Under the pieces are notes generated by a model. The model worked only from the letters and a program-made list of their open reading frames with translations. It was not told the DNA's origin and did no database searches. Made by a program: the position numbers and the translations under genes. A stretch of DNA of 64,000 nt from Enterovirga rhinocerotis (GTDB lineage: Bacteria; Pseudomonadota; Alphaproteobacteria; Rhizobiales; Beijerinckiaceae), in NCBI RefSeq assembly GCF_004363955.1, contig NZ_SNZR01000014.1, positions 410,100 to 474,099 on the forward strand, in the 5' to 3' direction. How positions within the stretch are numbered: position 1 is the stretch's first letter; every line of letters starts with the position of its first letter. Below are positions 52,244 to 62,620 of this stretch, piece after piece.

Positions 52244-52936
52244 ATGGCTCGCATGATGAAGCTCTACTTCAACCTCTCACCGAACCCGATGAAGGTCGTG
52301 CTCGCCCTCGAGGAGATGGACCTCGCCTACGAGCCGGCGGTGGTCGACACCCGCAAGGGAGCGCAGTTCAGGCCTGATTATCTCGCGCTCAATCCCAACG
52401 CCAAGGTCCCCGCCCTCGTCGACGGCGATGCGGTGGTGTTCGATTCGAACGCGATCCTTCTCTATCTCGCGCAGAAGACCGGCCGCTTCTCGCCGGCTGC
52501 CGGGGACAAGGCGCAGGGCGAATTTCTGTCCTGGCTGATGTTCGTGGCGACCGGGATCGGCCCGTTCTCGGGCCAGGCCGTCCATTTCCGGCATTTCGCG
52601 CCCGAACAGGTGCCCTACGCCCATCGTCGCTACCAGTACGAGGCCGAGCGCCATTACCGCGTCCTCGACGAACGCCTCTCAGGCCGCGAGTTCATCGCCG
52701 GCGACGCCTATACGATCGTCGACATGGCGGCCTGGGGTTGGGCGCGGATGGTGCCCTTCGTCCTCGGAGAGGATGCCTGGGCGAAGTTCCCGAACGTGAA
52801 GCGGCACCTCGATGCGATCTCCGCGCGTCCGGCGGCGGCAAGGGTCGAGGCCCTGCGGGGGCAATTCGCCTCGGCCTTCAAGGCCGACATGGATGACGAA
52901 GCGCGCGGTTACATGTTCAAGCACCTGACCGCCTGA
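52244..52936 (+). CDS. Glutathione S-transferase family protein
   Basis: A 230-residue cytosolic GST. The N-terminal thioredoxin-fold part reads 'MKLYFNLSPNPMKVVLALEEM', with a Ser/Asn cluster instead of Tyr as likely GSH-activating residues. It continues 'NPNAKVPALVDGDAVVFDSNAILLYLAQKTG' (split over residues about 47-77), with the cis-Pro and the 'DSNA' GSH-binding turn. The helical C-terminal domain includes 'AGDAYTIVDMAAWGW', the N-capping box. The overall look is of the YfcG/YghU-like nu class. Three in-frame ATGs (52244, 52253, 52256) are possible starts; the protein fold starts at the last. Confidence 0.9.
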   Translation: MARMMKLYFNLSPNPMKVVLALEEMDLAYEPAVVDTRKGAQFRPDYLALNPNAKVPALVDGDAVVFDSNAILLYLAQKTGRFSPAAGDKAQGEFLSWLMFVATGIGPFSGQAVHFRHFAPEQVPYAHRRYQYEAERHYRVLDERLSGREFIAGDAYTIVDMAAWGWARMVPFVLGEDAWAKFPNVKRHLDAISARPAAARVEALRGQFASAFKADMDDEARGYMFKHLTA

Positions 52937-52941
52937 GGCGG

Positions 52942-53259
52942 TCAGAGCGGGGTGCGCCTGGCGGAGCGCGGCGCCAGCTTGTGCCACAACCGCTCGCAGA
53001 AGCGGGCTGCGCTTTCGAGCCGCGGCTTGAGGCCCGGCGAATCCTCCGCGATCAGCGCGAGGCCGAGCGGCAGCATCCAGATGCCGAGAACCGGAAGGAT
53101 CGACAGGCAGCCGCCGATGACCAGGAGGATCCCGGCGGTGAGGCGCAGAAGCCGCCGGTCCGGGTGCCGCAGCCACACGATCCGTGCGGAGACACGGGCC
53201 GGGAGGCGGCGGAGAAGCCCTGCGATGCGTCTGTCCCAGGCCTCGGCGCGATCGTCCAT
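52942..53259 (-). CDS. Small membrane protein, PGPGW-like
   Basis: A 105-residue protein with one long or two short hydrophobic helices ('LLRLTAGILLVIGGCLSILPVLGIWMLPLGLALIAED', residues about 37-73) between basic ends. The 'GILLVIGG...LPVLG...LPLGLALIAED' spacing resembles the PGPGW family of two-helix membrane proteins, often mislabelled as tryptophan synthase beta-like. No enzymatic motif is visible. The gene converges on the GST gene. Function unknown. Confidence 0.7.
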   Translation of the reverse strand: MDDRAEAWDRRIAGLLRRLPARVSARIVWLRHPDRRLLRLTAGILLVIGGCLSILPVLGIWMLPLGLALIAEDSPGLKPRLESAARFCERLWHKLAPRSARRTPL

Positions 53260-53387
53260 GCAACCCTCCTGCCGGCGGAATGCGGCAGCAGGAGGGAAGA
53301 TGGCGCCGGGCGCCGATATTGCGACCGGCGCGCGACGAGAGGTCTCACGTCGGGAGCCGAGGGCGTGCCCTCGGCCGGACGCTCGTC

Positions 53388-53807
53388 TCAGCGGACGCCG
53401 AGCAGCTCGACGTCGAAGATCAGCGTTGCGTTCGGCGGAATGACGCCGCCGGCGCCGCGCGCGCCGTAGCCGAGGCTCGCCGGGATGATCAGCGTGCGCT
53501 TGCCGCCGACCTTCATCGTCGCGACGCCCTCGTCCCAGCCGGCGATCACCTGGCCTTTGCCGAGCGGGAAGGAGAAGGGCTGGCCGCGATCGCGGGACGA
53601 ATCGAACTTCGCGCCCTTCTTGCCGCCCTGGTCGAGCCAGCCGGTATAGTGGACCTGGACGTTCTGGCCCGCCTGCGGCTGGGCCCCGGTGCCGACGACT
53701 TCGTCGGTGTAGCGCAGGCCGGTCGTCGTCGTGACGGGGCTGGCGGCGGAAGCGGCGATGGTCATGGCGAGAACGGCGGCTCCGGTCAGAGTGGTCAGGC
53801 GGGACAT
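53388..53807 (-). CDS. FKBP-type peptidyl-prolyl isomerase, exported
   Basis: A 139-residue single-domain FKBP. A signal peptide-like N-terminus ('[19 protein letters not shown]') ends near residue 22. The FKBP core has '[34 protein letters not shown]', '[31 protein letters not shown]', and '[18 protein letters not shown]' (each read in pieces over residues about 50-138), retaining the Tyr, Asp, Trp, Tyr and Phe of the active pocket. It should speed prolyl isomerisation in periplasmic protein folding. ATG 53807 is chosen because it starts the signal peptide. Confidence 0.93.
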   Translation of the reverse strand: MSRLTTLTGAAVLAMTIAASAASPVTTTTGLRYTDEVVGTGAQPQAGQNVQVHYTGWLDQGGKKGAKFDSSRDRGQPFSFPLGKGQVIAGWDEGVATMKVGGKRTLIIPASLGYGARGAGGVIPPNATLIFDVELLGVR

Positions 53808-53896
53808 GAGGGCTCCGGTCCTGGCAGGAGGCCTCGCCTCCTGGATCGGCCGTGCTGGTAGCATCGCCTTGCGGCGGAGGCGAGGCCGGTCTCGCA

Positions 53897-55894
53897 TCAC
53901 GTCGGGCCGGGCAGACTCGGTTCGCACGGCTGGTCGGTCCGGGGCGGAGCCAAATCCGGCTCGCCCTCGATGTCGGCTCCGACCAGTTCGTAGAGCGTCA
54001 TCGGGCGGGTCGCGCCACGCGGAACCGTCTCGCCGACAGGCCGGAAGACGAAACCTTCGCCGGCCGCCGCGACGACCGCCTCGCTGACGAGGATGGTCGT
54101 TCCGAACTGCCGATTGAGGCCTTCCAGCCGGGAGGCGAGGTTCACCGTATGGCCGAGGGCGGTGTAGTTCATCCGGTCGACCGTCCCGACATTGCCGACC
54201 ACCGCCTCGCCCGCATGCAGGCCGAAGCGCGTGACCATCGTCGGCGCGCCTTCGGCCACGAAGGCGGCATTCAGCCGGTCGATGCGGCGTGCGGCCCTCA
54301 GAACGCCGATGCAGGCGAGCCGGACATAGTCCTCCTGCGGATCGGGCGCGTTCCAGAAGGCCATCACCGCATCGCCGATATACTTGTCGATCGTCGCCTC
54401 GGCCCGGACCAGCTCGTCCCCCAACTCGCCGAAATAGCGCGAGGTCTGATGCATCAGGTCGTCGGGGTCGAGCGTCTCGGCGAGCCGGGTGAAGGCCTCG
54501 ATGTCGGAGAACATGACGCAGATCGGCTGCCGCCGACCGCCGAGCGCGGTCGAGAAGCTCCTGTCGACGACGCCACGGACGAGCGAGAAGGGCACGTAGC
54601 GGACGAAGGTCTGGAGGACGTGCTCCAAGGTCCGAATGGCCCGGCCGAGATCCTCGACCTCCGTGATGTTCGATCGCACCGGCCTCACGCCGCCGAAGCG
54701 CAGGGCGACGATATGGTCGAGGTCATGGGTGGCGAGCTTGAGCGGCGCCACGAGACGGCGCGCCGCCAGAAAGATGAGGAGCAGAGACGGGATCAGTGCG
54801 GCTGCCGACCCGGCGAGCAGGATGGCGCGGATCCGGTTCGCCTCGCCCATCATCACGGCTTCCGGAACCGCAAGGGCGACGACGAAGTCGCTGTCCTCGG
54901 GGCCGGCGGTGCCGAAACGCGCGAAATAGGTCTGGCCGTCGAAGTCGAACCGCGCGTCCTTGTTCAGGCCGGTCTCGGCGAAGCTGCGCCCCATGGCGGC
55001 GAGGAGCGGTGAACCGACGTCGGAGAGCTTCGGCAGGAGAGCGCCGTCGTCGAGCTTCGCGCGTCGGCGCAACTCCTCCCCGTCCGGATGGGCGACGAGA
55101 TGGCCGCCGATATCGAACACCGCGGGGATGATCCACGGAAGTCGATGACGCCCCTCAGCCAGGACCGCGTCGAGCCCCTCGAGCGTGATGTCGAGCCCGA
55201 ACACGACGCCCGGTCGGGAGGGTGCGGCGCGGGCGAGGGTGATGCCGACGGTCTTGACGTTCGCGAAGGCGTAGGGCGGGGTCAGAATGGTCTGCCGACT
55301 GGCTTGGGCCTGTTGATACCAGGTCCGTTTCCGCGCGTCGAAGTCGGTCGCCACCTTGGGCGTCCGGCCGACTTCGCGTCCTGCGGCATCGTAGACGATC
55401 CAGTACTGCGTCGCGCCCGCCCCCGCGCGCTCGATGATGTTGAGGCCGAGGACGCCCTTGTCTCCCGCGATGCGGGTGACGGCGTCGGCTCGCGGTCCCG
55501 TCAGGTCCTGGGCTTCGATGAGGCTGCCGTCGGGGCGGCCGATGAAGATGCCGAAGGTTGCCGGAAGGGAGCGATCGACCTGCCGCATCAGGTTCAGGAG
55601 GAGCGGATGAAGCTCCTCCGGCGGCAGATCGGGATCGAGGGCGAGGCCCATCGTCTCCAGCAGCATCTCCGATGTCTTCGACGTGCTCGCCCGGTCGGCG
55701 CGGATCAGATGATTGACCGCGTCGAAATTCCGCCGGGCCTCGCGCTCCGCGAGCTTGGTCAGCTGCGTATGGTTGAACAGCACGAGGCCGCCCGCGATCA
55801 GCACGGTCAGGACGGTGAAGACCATGGCGACGGCCGCTTGGAGCGGCACGAGGCGCGAGGCCGGACGCGGGGCTGGGTGTGCTGTCTCGATCAT
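53897..55894 (-). CDS. Membrane-anchored class III adenylate/guanylate cyclase with Cache sensor
   Basis: About 665 residues. A transmembrane helix near residues 20-42 is followed by a large periplasmic dCache-like sensor (to about 345, with '[25 protein letters not shown]'), a second helix ('[28 protein letters not shown]'), a HAMP-like linker, and the cyclase domain. Its metal-binding aspartates are in '[12 protein letters not shown]' and '[10 protein letters not shown]', and a Lys in 'IDKYIGDA' suggests ATP as substrate. '[11 protein letters not shown]'-type sequence is seen as '[14 protein letters not shown]'. It would make cAMP in response to an extracellular small molecule. Start ATG 55894 is preferred (AAGGGG upstream); 55939 is possible. 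Confidence 0.9.
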   Translation of the reverse strand: MIETAHPAPRPASRLVPLQAAVAMVFTVLTVLIAGGLVLFNHTQLTKLAEREARRNFDAVNHLIRADRASTSKTSEMLLETMGLALDPDLPPEELHPLLLNLMRQVDRSLPATFGIFIGRPDGSLIEAQDLTGPRADAVTRIAGDKGVLGLNIIERAGAGATQYWIVYDAAGREVGRTPKVATDFDARKRTWYQQAQASRQTILTPPYAFANVKTVGITLARAAPSRPGVVFGLDITLEGLDAVLAEGRHRLPWIIPAVFDIGGHLVAHPDGEELRRRAKLDDGALLPKLSDVGSPLLAAMGRSFAETGLNKDARFDFDGQTYFARFGTAGPEDSDFVVALAVPEAVMMGEANRIRAILLAGSAAALIPSLLLIFLAARRLVAPLKLATHDLDHIVALRFGGVRPVRSNITEVEDLGRAIRTLEHVLQTFVRYVPFSLVRGVVDRSFSTALGGRRQPICVMFSDIEAFTRLAETLDPDDLMHQTSRYFGELGDELVRAEATIDKYIGDAVMAFWNAPDPQEDYVRLACIGVLRAARRIDRLNAAFVAEGAPTMVTRFGLHAGEAVVGNVGTVDRMNYTALGHTVNLASRLEGLNRQFGTTILVSEAVVAAAGEGFVFRPVGETVPRGATRPMTLYELVGADIEGEPDLAPPRTDQPCEPSLPGPT

Positions 55895-56115
55895 CGGGGC
55901 GCGCCCCTTGTGACTGTTTAGCGCCGCGCCGTCCATCACTCGTCCGCGACCATCGAGGCGAAGGGGGGCGGAGCGACGTTCCGCGACCCGGGCGATCGAC
56001 GAAAGGGGAGGCTCCCGCCCCTTGGACGTGACCTGTTCCGAAGGTAAGAGGACCCCAGCAGGGGTTGCCTGTGGTCGATGGTCCCCTTCGCCATGATCGC
56101 CCTCTCGGAGGAAAC

Positions 56116-57288
<1,173 letters not shown>

Positions 57289-57316
57289 CGCCGTCGCGCC
57301 GTCGCGCCGTCGCGGC

Positions 57317-58240
57317 TCAGGGGCCGGTCCGAACTATCGGGCCGGCCCTTTTTGCATTCGGGAGGCTCCGGAACAGGCCGAGCATCTCGCGCAGGCCCCG
57401 GTCGAGCCGCTTGTCGCGGCGTATGACGAGGCCGAGCATCCGGCTGGCCCGCGGAGCGAGCGGCCGGCTGACGAGATCCTGCGGCTCCGGACCCAGCGAG
57501 AGGCTCGGCACCACTGCGGCGCACAGCCCCGCTCCCACCAGCTTCTTGATCGCCTCGATGGAGCCGAGTTCCATGATCGGCCGGGGGCGCACCCCGCCCG
57601 CCAGCAGCCATTCATCGATCAGGCGCCGCGTCTCGCCGCCGGGCTCGTAGACCGCGATGGGTCGCGCGGCGAGGGTGGAGGCCGACACCGCGCCCGGGCC
57701 CGGCGCGCTGTCCACCGGGAAGATCGCGACGAGCTCGTCCTCCAGCAGCGGCGCGATCTCCAGAGCCCGATGCCGAGCCGGCAGCGTGACGAGCCCGAGA
57801 TCGAGCGCGTTCTCCTCGACGAGATGGAGGATGTCCGGCGTGTTCGCCGTCCGGACCACGATTTCGACTCCCGGCATGCGCTCGCGCAGGCGCCGAAGGA
57901 GGGGAGGCAGGAGGTAGATGCAGGCCGTGGCACCCGTGCCGAGCCTGATCCGGCCGGCATGCCCGTCACGATAGGGCGCGACGGTGTCGGTGGCGGCGGT
58001 CATCGCCTCCTCGATCGCCGCCAGGCGCCCGACGAGTTCCCGCCCGGCCGCCGTGGGCTGGGCCTTCCGGCCGATCCGCTCGATCAGTCGCACGCCGAGC
58101 CGCGCCTCGAACTGCCGCACCTGCATGCTGACCGCCGGCTGGGTCACGCCCCGCGCTGCGGCGGCGGCCGTGAAGCTGCCCAGCGCGACGACGCTGGCGA
58201 CGAGGCGAAGCTGGTCGAGGTCCTGGCCCGTCATCACCAA
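57317..58240 (-). CDS. LysR-family transcriptional regulator
   Basis: A 307-residue LTTR. The N-terminal winged helix has 'DLDQLRLVASVVALGSFTAAAAARGVTQPAVSMQVRQFEARLGVRLIER' in order over residues about 6-55. The effector domain from about 92 includes 'GRIRLGTGATACIYLLPPLL', 'DLGLVTLPARH' and 'VPSLSLGP'. It resembles CysB/CbbR-type regulators. It converges on the TRAP receptor gene and is divergent from the acetyltransferase and MFS genes, the usual position for a regulator of 58350-60075. A second ATG two codons in (58234) may be the true start. Its last codons overlap the TRAP-gene terminator. Confidence 0.92.
   Translation of the reverse strand: MVMTGQDLDQLRLVASVVALGSFTAAAAARGVTQPAVSMQVRQFEARLGVRLIERIGRKAQPTAAGRELVGRLAAIEEAMTAATDTVAPYRDGHAGRIRLGTGATACIYLLPPLLRRLRERMPGVEIVVRTANTPDILHLVEENALDLGLVTLPARHRALEIAPLLEDELVAIFPVDSAPGPGAVSASTLAARPIAVYEPGGETRRLIDEWLLAGGVRPRPIMELGSIEAIKKLVGAGLCAAVVPSLSLGPEPQDLVSRPLAPRASRMLGLVIRRDKRLDRGLREMLGLFRSLPNAKRAGPIVRTGP
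57321..57353 (+). terminator. Strong intrinsic terminator of the TRAP receptor gene
   Basis: GGGCCGGTCCG (57321-57331) and CGGGCCGGCCC (57338-57348) form an 11-bp stem with one T-G pair and an AACTAT loop, followed by TTTTT. It lies within the 3' end of the converging LysR coding region. Confidence 0.92.
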
Positions 58241-58349
58241 AGCCTGTGCTGATGATTGAAATAAGCCGCATCAGCTTACCCTTCAGCATGCGCCATGCGA
58301 GAAGAATCGTGGCCGACCGGTAGCGGCATCCGAGAAGGGGAGGGCGGGA

Positions 58350-58892
58350 TTGGATCTGCGGACCAGCGAACTCCCCGATGTCGTGGCGATCACGGCCATC
58401 TATCGGGAGGCCGTCCTGACGGGGACGGCGAGCTTCGAGCTCGAGCCCCCCGGCCTTTCCGAGATGCAGGCCCGACGAGCCGCGCTTCTCGAGGCCGGCT
58501 ATCCCTATCTCGTCATGGAATCCGACGGCAGCGTCGCCGGCTACGCCTATGCGGCACCCTACCGGGCACGCCCCGCCTATCGCTCGACGGTCGAGAACTC
58601 GGTCTACGTGGACATGCGCTTCCGCGGCCGGGGCGTGGCGCGGCGCCTCCTCGACGCGCTCGTCGCGGAGACGGCCTCGCGAGGCTACCGCCAGATGATC
58701 GCCGTGATCGGGGATTCGGCCAATCTCGCCTCGATCCGCCTGCACGAGGTGGCCGGCTTCTCCCATGCGGGCATCCTGCGCTCGGTCGGCTGGAAACACG
58801 GGCGCTGGCTCGACACGGTGCTGATGCAGCGCGAACTCGGCCGCGGGGACGGCGCGCCGAGCGCTCTCGCTCCCCATGCAGCCTCCCGTTGA
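58350..58892 (+). CDS. GNAT acetyltransferase, phosphinothricin N-acetyltransferase-like
   Basis: A 180-residue GNAT enzyme. It opens 'DLRTSELPDVVAITAIYREAV' and 'TASFELEPPGLSEM', typical of the PAT/YncA group. The acetyl-CoA pyrophosphate loop is 'RFRGRGVARRLLDAL' (about residues 91-105), followed by 'IAVIGDSANLASIRLHEVAGFSHAGIL' and 'GWKHGRWLDTVLMQREL'. Such enzymes acetylate methionine sulfone/sulfoximine or phosphinothricin-like amino groups. The start is TTG 58350 after GGGGAGGGCGGGA, an uncommon start codon. The end overlaps the MFS gene by 17 nt. Confidence 0.88.
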   Translation: MDLRTSELPDVVAITAIYREAVLTGTASFELEPPGLSEMQARRAALLEAGYPYLVMESDGSVAGYAYAAPYRARPAYRSTVENSVYVDMRFRGRGVARRLLDALVAETASRGYRQMIAVIGDSANLASIRLHEVAGFSHAGILRSVGWKHGRWLDTVLMQRELGRGDGAPSALAPHAASR

Positions 58893-60075
58893 CGGTCGCC
58901 GCATGATCGCGGGTCGCCTCGTCTGGGCGCTGGGTTTCTCCCAGCTCGCGATGTGGGGCATCACCTTCTACATGGTCGCCATCGTCGGCGAGCCGATCGT
59001 GCGCGAGACGGGCTGGTCGCGGACGGAGGTCTATGGCGGCTTCTCCGCGGCCCTGGTCGTGATGGGCGTCGTGTCCGGCCGGATCGGACGCCTCATCGAC
59101 CGGATCGGCGGGCGGCCCGTCATGACGGCGGGATCCTGCATCGGCGCGGCCGGCTGCCTGATCCTCGCGGCCGCGCATCATCTGGCGGTCTATTACCTCG
59201 GCTGGATCGTCCTCGGCCTCGCCATGCGGATGACGCTCTACGACGCCGCCTTCGCGGCGCTGGCCCGCGTCGGCGGCCCGGAAGCCCGTCGGCCGATCGC
59301 CCAGATCACGCTGCTCGGCGGTCTCGCCTCGACCGTGCTGTGGCCGATCGGCCAGTTCCTGATCCAGGAGGCAGGCTGGCGCTGGACGCTCGTCGCCTAT
59401 GCCGGGATCGCCCTCGCGACGATCCCGCTTCACCTCATGATCCCCGCGGCCCGCTACGCCTTCGACCCGAAGCCCGGAGCGGGGACGACGGCCCCGCGGG
59501 CGGACACGCCGGCCCGGATCGCCATCGCCGGGTTCCTCTACGGCACGATGGTGACGTTCACCTCGGCGCTGAACTCGGCCATGTCGGCCCACATGATCGC
59601 GATCCTGACCTCGCTCGGCCTCGCGGCCGGTGTGGCGGTGGGGATCGGCACGCTGCGGGGCATCGGGCAATCGGCCTCGCGCGGGGCCGAGATCCTGTTC
59701 GGGCGCCGGCTCGATCCGATCGCGCTCGGCGTCCTCGCCACGGCGATCATGCCCGTCGGCTTCGTGATCGGGCTCTGGAGCGGCGCTTCGCCCGCCGCAG
59801 GGATCGCCTTCGCCCTGCTCTATGGAGCCGGGAACGGCCTCGTGACCATCGTGCGCGGCACCCAGCCTCTCGTCCTGTTCGATCCGGCCGCCTACGGACA
59901 GATCGTCGGACGCCTGATCGGGCCGAGCTTCATCGTCTCGGCGCTGGCGCCGGCGCTCCTTGCCTTCCTCATCGAGCGCTACGGGCCGGCTTCCGCGCTC
60001 TACGTCTCGACGGGGGCCGCGATGATCGTCTTTGCGAGTTCGCTGGGGCTGTGGCTGCTGTTCCGCAGGCGCTGA
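58876..60075 (+). CDS. MFS transporter
   Basis: A 399-residue permease with about twelve hydrophobic spans. MFS landmarks include 'LGFSQLAMWGITFYMVAIVGEPI' in helix 1 and the loop 2-3 motif 'GRIGRLIDRIGGRPVM', a D/G-R-x-x-R element. Helix 5-like 'LLGGLASTVLWPIGQFLI' follows. It is translationally coupled to the acetyltransferase (17-nt overlap). Together they could detoxify and expel an amino-group-bearing compound, and the divergent LysR regulator may control them. Substrate unknown. Confidence 0.9.
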   Translation: MQPPVDGRRMIAGRLVWALGFSQLAMWGITFYMVAIVGEPIVRETGWSRTEVYGGFSAALVVMGVVSGRIGRLIDRIGGRPVMTAGSCIGAAGCLILAAAHHLAVYYLGWIVLGLAMRMTLYDAAFAALARVGGPEARRPIAQITLLGGLASTVLWPIGQFLIQEAGWRWTLVAYAGIALATIPLHLMIPAARYAFDPKPGAGTTAPRADTPARIAIAGFLYGTMVTFTSALNSAMSAHMIAILTSLGLAAGVAVGIGTLRGIGQSASRGAEILFGRRLDPIALGVLATAIMPVGFVIGLWSGASPAAGIAFALLYGAGNGLVTIVRGTQPLVLFDPAAYGQIVGRLIGPSFIVSALAPALLAFLIERYGPASALYVSTGAAMIVFASSLGLWLLFRRR

Positions 60076-60081
60076 CAGCCC

Positions 60082-62268
60082 TCACAGGAAGCTCATCGGG
60101 TCGATATCGACCGCGACCCGCACCGAGCCGCGCGGCTTCCCGGCCCGGGCGAGCCAGGCCCGCAGATAGGCCTGGAGGTTCACCTCCCGCACCGCCTTCA
60201 CGAGCAGCCGGAAGCGGTAGCGGCTGCGGATCAGGGCGAGCGGCGCCTCGGCCGGACCGAGCACCATCACGCCCGGCGGAGGCTCCGAGACCTGCGCGAG
60301 GGCCCGCCCATGCGCCTCGGCCGCGGCTCGGTCCTCGCCCGAGACGATGAGGGCGGCGAGACGCCCGAAGGGCGGCAGCCCCGCCGCCTCGCGCGCCGCC
60401 GTCTCCTCGGCGTAGAAGCGCTCCGCCTCGCCCGAGACGAGGGCCGCGATGACGGGATGCTCGGGCTGGTAGGTCTGCACGAGGGCGCGGCCGGGCTTGG
60501 CGCCACGGCCCGCGCGCCCCGTCACCTGCTGCAGAAGCTGGAAGGTGCGCTCGGAGGCACGCGGATCGCCCGAGGTGAGGCCGATATCGGCGTCGAGCAC
60601 GCCGACCAGCGTCATGCCGGGAAAGTTATGCCCCTTGGCGACGAGCTGCGTCCCGATGACGATGTCGGCCTCGCCTTTCGCGACCGCTTCGAGCTCGGTC
60701 CGCAGACGCTCGGTGCCGCCGGGGAAATCGCTCGACAGCACGATGCGCCGCGCCTCCGGCAGGCATTGCGCGACCTCCTCGGCGATGCGCTCGACGCCCG
60801 GCCCGCAGGGCACGAGCGAGCCGACCGAGCCGCAGGCGACGCAGGCTTCCGGCACCCGCTCGGTATGGCCGCAATGATGGCAGACGAGCGCGCGGCGGAA
60901 GCGATGCTCGACGAGCCAGGCCGAGCAGTTCGGGCAGGACGTGCGATGGCCGCAGGCCCGGCAGAGGGTGAGCGGGGCGAAGCCGCGCCGGTTGAGAAAG
61001 AGCAGAGCCTGCTCGCCGGCCGCGACCGTGCGCTCGACCTCGCGGAGCAGAAGCGGCGAGAGGAAGCGCCCCTGGGAGGGCGGATCGCGCCGCATGTCGA
61101 TGGTCGTGATCGAGGGCAGCGAGCGTCCGCCGAAGCGCTCCGGCAGCGCCACCCGGCGGAACCGGCCCCAGCCGACATTGACGCGCGTCTCGATCGAGGG
61201 CGTCGCGGAGGCGAGAAGGACCGGCGCCGCTTCGAGCCGACCGCGCACGATCGCCATGTCGCGCGTGTGGTAGCAGACGCCGTCTTCCTGCTTGTAGGCC
61301 TGCTCGTGCTCCTCGTCGACGACGACGAGGCCGAGATCGCGGAAGGGGAGGAACAGGGCCGAGCGCGCGCCCGCGACCACCTTCACGCTGCCTGCCTCGA
61401 CGCCGGTCAGGATGCGGTCCCGCCGCCGGGTCCCGACCGCCGAATGCCAGGCTGCCGGCCGCACGCCGAAGCGGGCGGCGAAGCGTTCGAGGAAGGCCGA
61501 GGTCAGCGCGATCTCGGGCATCAGGATCAGCGCCTGCCGCCCGAGCCGCAGGGCTTCGGCGACGGCCTCGAAATAGACCTCCGTCTTGCCCGATCCGGTG
61601 ACGCCGTCGATGAGGATCACGGGAGGCGGAGGGGCGGTGCCCGCTCGCTCGGCCGCGGCCGTCGCGACCGCGGCCGCGAGGGTCTGCGCGGCCGCTCGCT
61701 GGTCGGGCGAGAGGTCCGGCCGCGCGAAGGCGGGGTCGGGATCCTCGACCACGGGAGCGGCCGTGAGCGCCAGGGTCTCGAGCGTACCCGCATCGACGAG
61801 CCCGTCGATCACGCCGGTCGAGACATCGGCGAGTTTCGCGAGGTCGCGCTTCGTATGGACGAGCCCGCCCGCGGCGGCCTCGATGACCCGGTGCCGGGCC
61901 GGCGTCATCCGTTCGGGCGGAGGCCCCGCGAGGCGCACGCCGACCCGCGTGACGTCCGGCGCATCGCCCGGTAGGCGCAGGGCGAGGCCGAGCGCCGAGC
62001 CTTTCGGGGCGAGGGTGTAGCGGGCGACGAAATCCACGAGCTTGCGCAGGGCGGGCCGCATCGGCGGCACGTCGATCCGCCCCTCGACCGGCTTCAGGTT
62101 GCCGCCCGAGCCGGGCCGCATCTCCCACACGACGCCGATCCGGCTGCGCGGTCCGAGCGGCACGGCGACGACATCCCCGGCCGCGAGATCGAGCCCCGCC
62201 GGGACGGCGTAGCTATAGGTCTGGTCGAGGGCGAGCGGGATCAGGACCTCGGCGATTCGCGCCGTCAT
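60082..62268 (-). CDS. priA: Primosomal replication protein PriA (3'-5' helicase)
   Basis: A 728-residue superfamily 2 helicase that restarts stalled replication forks. The N-terminal 3'-DNA-binding domain begins 'TARIAEVLIPLALDQTYSYAVP'. Walker A is 'GVTGSGKTEVYFEAV' (about residue 217), the DEAH-type box is 'LVVVDEEHEQAYKQED', and the zinc domain has paired cysteines in 'CRACGHRTSCPNCSAWL' and 'CHHCGHTERVPEACVACG', eight in total. 'GTERLRTELEAV' and 'IGTQLVAKGHNFPGMTLVG' complete the helicase motifs. The start ATG 62268 matches the family; the frame upstream runs through the inverted-repeat region and is not coding. Confidence 0.96.
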   Translation of the reverse strand: MTARIAEVLIPLALDQTYSYAVPAGLDLAAGDVVAVPLGPRSRIGVVWEMRPGSGGNLKPVEGRIDVPPMRPALRKLVDFVARYTLAPKGSALGLALRLPGDAPDVTRVGVRLAGPPPERMTPARHRVIEAAAGGLVHTKRDLAKLADVSTGVIDGLVDAGTLETLALTAAPVVEDPDPAFARPDLSPDQRAAAQTLAAAVATAAAERAGTAPPPPVILIDGVTGSGKTEVYFEAVAEALRLGRQALILMPEIALTSAFLERFAARFGVRPAAWHSAVGTRRRDRILTGVEAGSVKVVAGARSALFLPFRDLGLVVVDEEHEQAYKQEDGVCYHTRDMAIVRGRLEAAPVLLASATPSIETRVNVGWGRFRRVALPERFGGRSLPSITTIDMRRDPPSQGRFLSPLLLREVERTVAAGEQALLFLNRRGFAPLTLCRACGHRTSCPNCSAWLVEHRFRRALVCHHCGHTERVPEACVACGSVGSLVPCGPGVERIAEEVAQCLPEARRIVLSSDFPGGTERLRTELEAVAKGEADIVIGTQLVAKGHNFPGMTLVGVLDADIGLTSGDPRASERTFQLLQQVTGRAGRGAKPGRALVQTYQPEHPVIAALVSGEAERFYAEETAAREAAGLPPFGRLAALIVSGEDRAAAEAHGRALAQVSEPPPGVMVLGPAEAPLALIRSRYRFRLLVKAVREVNLQAYLRAWLARAGKPRGSVRVAVDIDPMSFL

Positions 62269-62430
62269 TGTCGAAACACTAACCTCGATGGCGCAGCGTG
62301 GCGCGAAATGCCGGCAAGAGGCGGGCCTGGACGAAACGGGAACATGACGGCTTCGGCATGACAGCGCAACGCCAGGGCAGGCAAGGCTCCCAGGCCCTCT
62401 CGATTCTCGCACAGGCTGAAGCCGGCCCCA

Positions 62431-62576
62431 ACCCTCCCCTGGAGGGGGAGGGGCGACGGCGGAGCCGGCGGGGTGGGGTGAAATCCGCTCTCCGCATCTC
62501 CGGCATCTGCGAGGCGCAACCCGCGCATCACCCGATCCCGGACCTTCGGTCCGACCCTCCCCCTCCAGGGGAGGGT
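62431..62576. repeat. Paired inverted repeats between priA and xerC
   Basis: The element at 62431-62452 (core CCCTCCCCTGGAGGGGGAG) is repeated in exact inverted orientation at 62555-62576, separated by about 100 bp, and the similarity continues a few bases into GGCC/CCGG flanks. The inner region contains CGGACC-TTC-GGTCCG. This looks like a dispersed, non-coding intergenic repeat (BIME-like). It fills much of the 352-bp priA to xerC gap (62269-62620), where no gene is supported. Confidence 0.7.
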
Positions 62577-62620
62577 GGCCCGGCTTGGGGCGCGAAGCGC
62601 AAATCTGCTCCGGCCGCTGC

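Noticed and set aside
57291..57315. Three tandem copies of GCCGTCGC after the TRAP receptor gene
   Set aside because: Very short GC-rich slippage-type repeat with no sign of function; the real terminator follows it.
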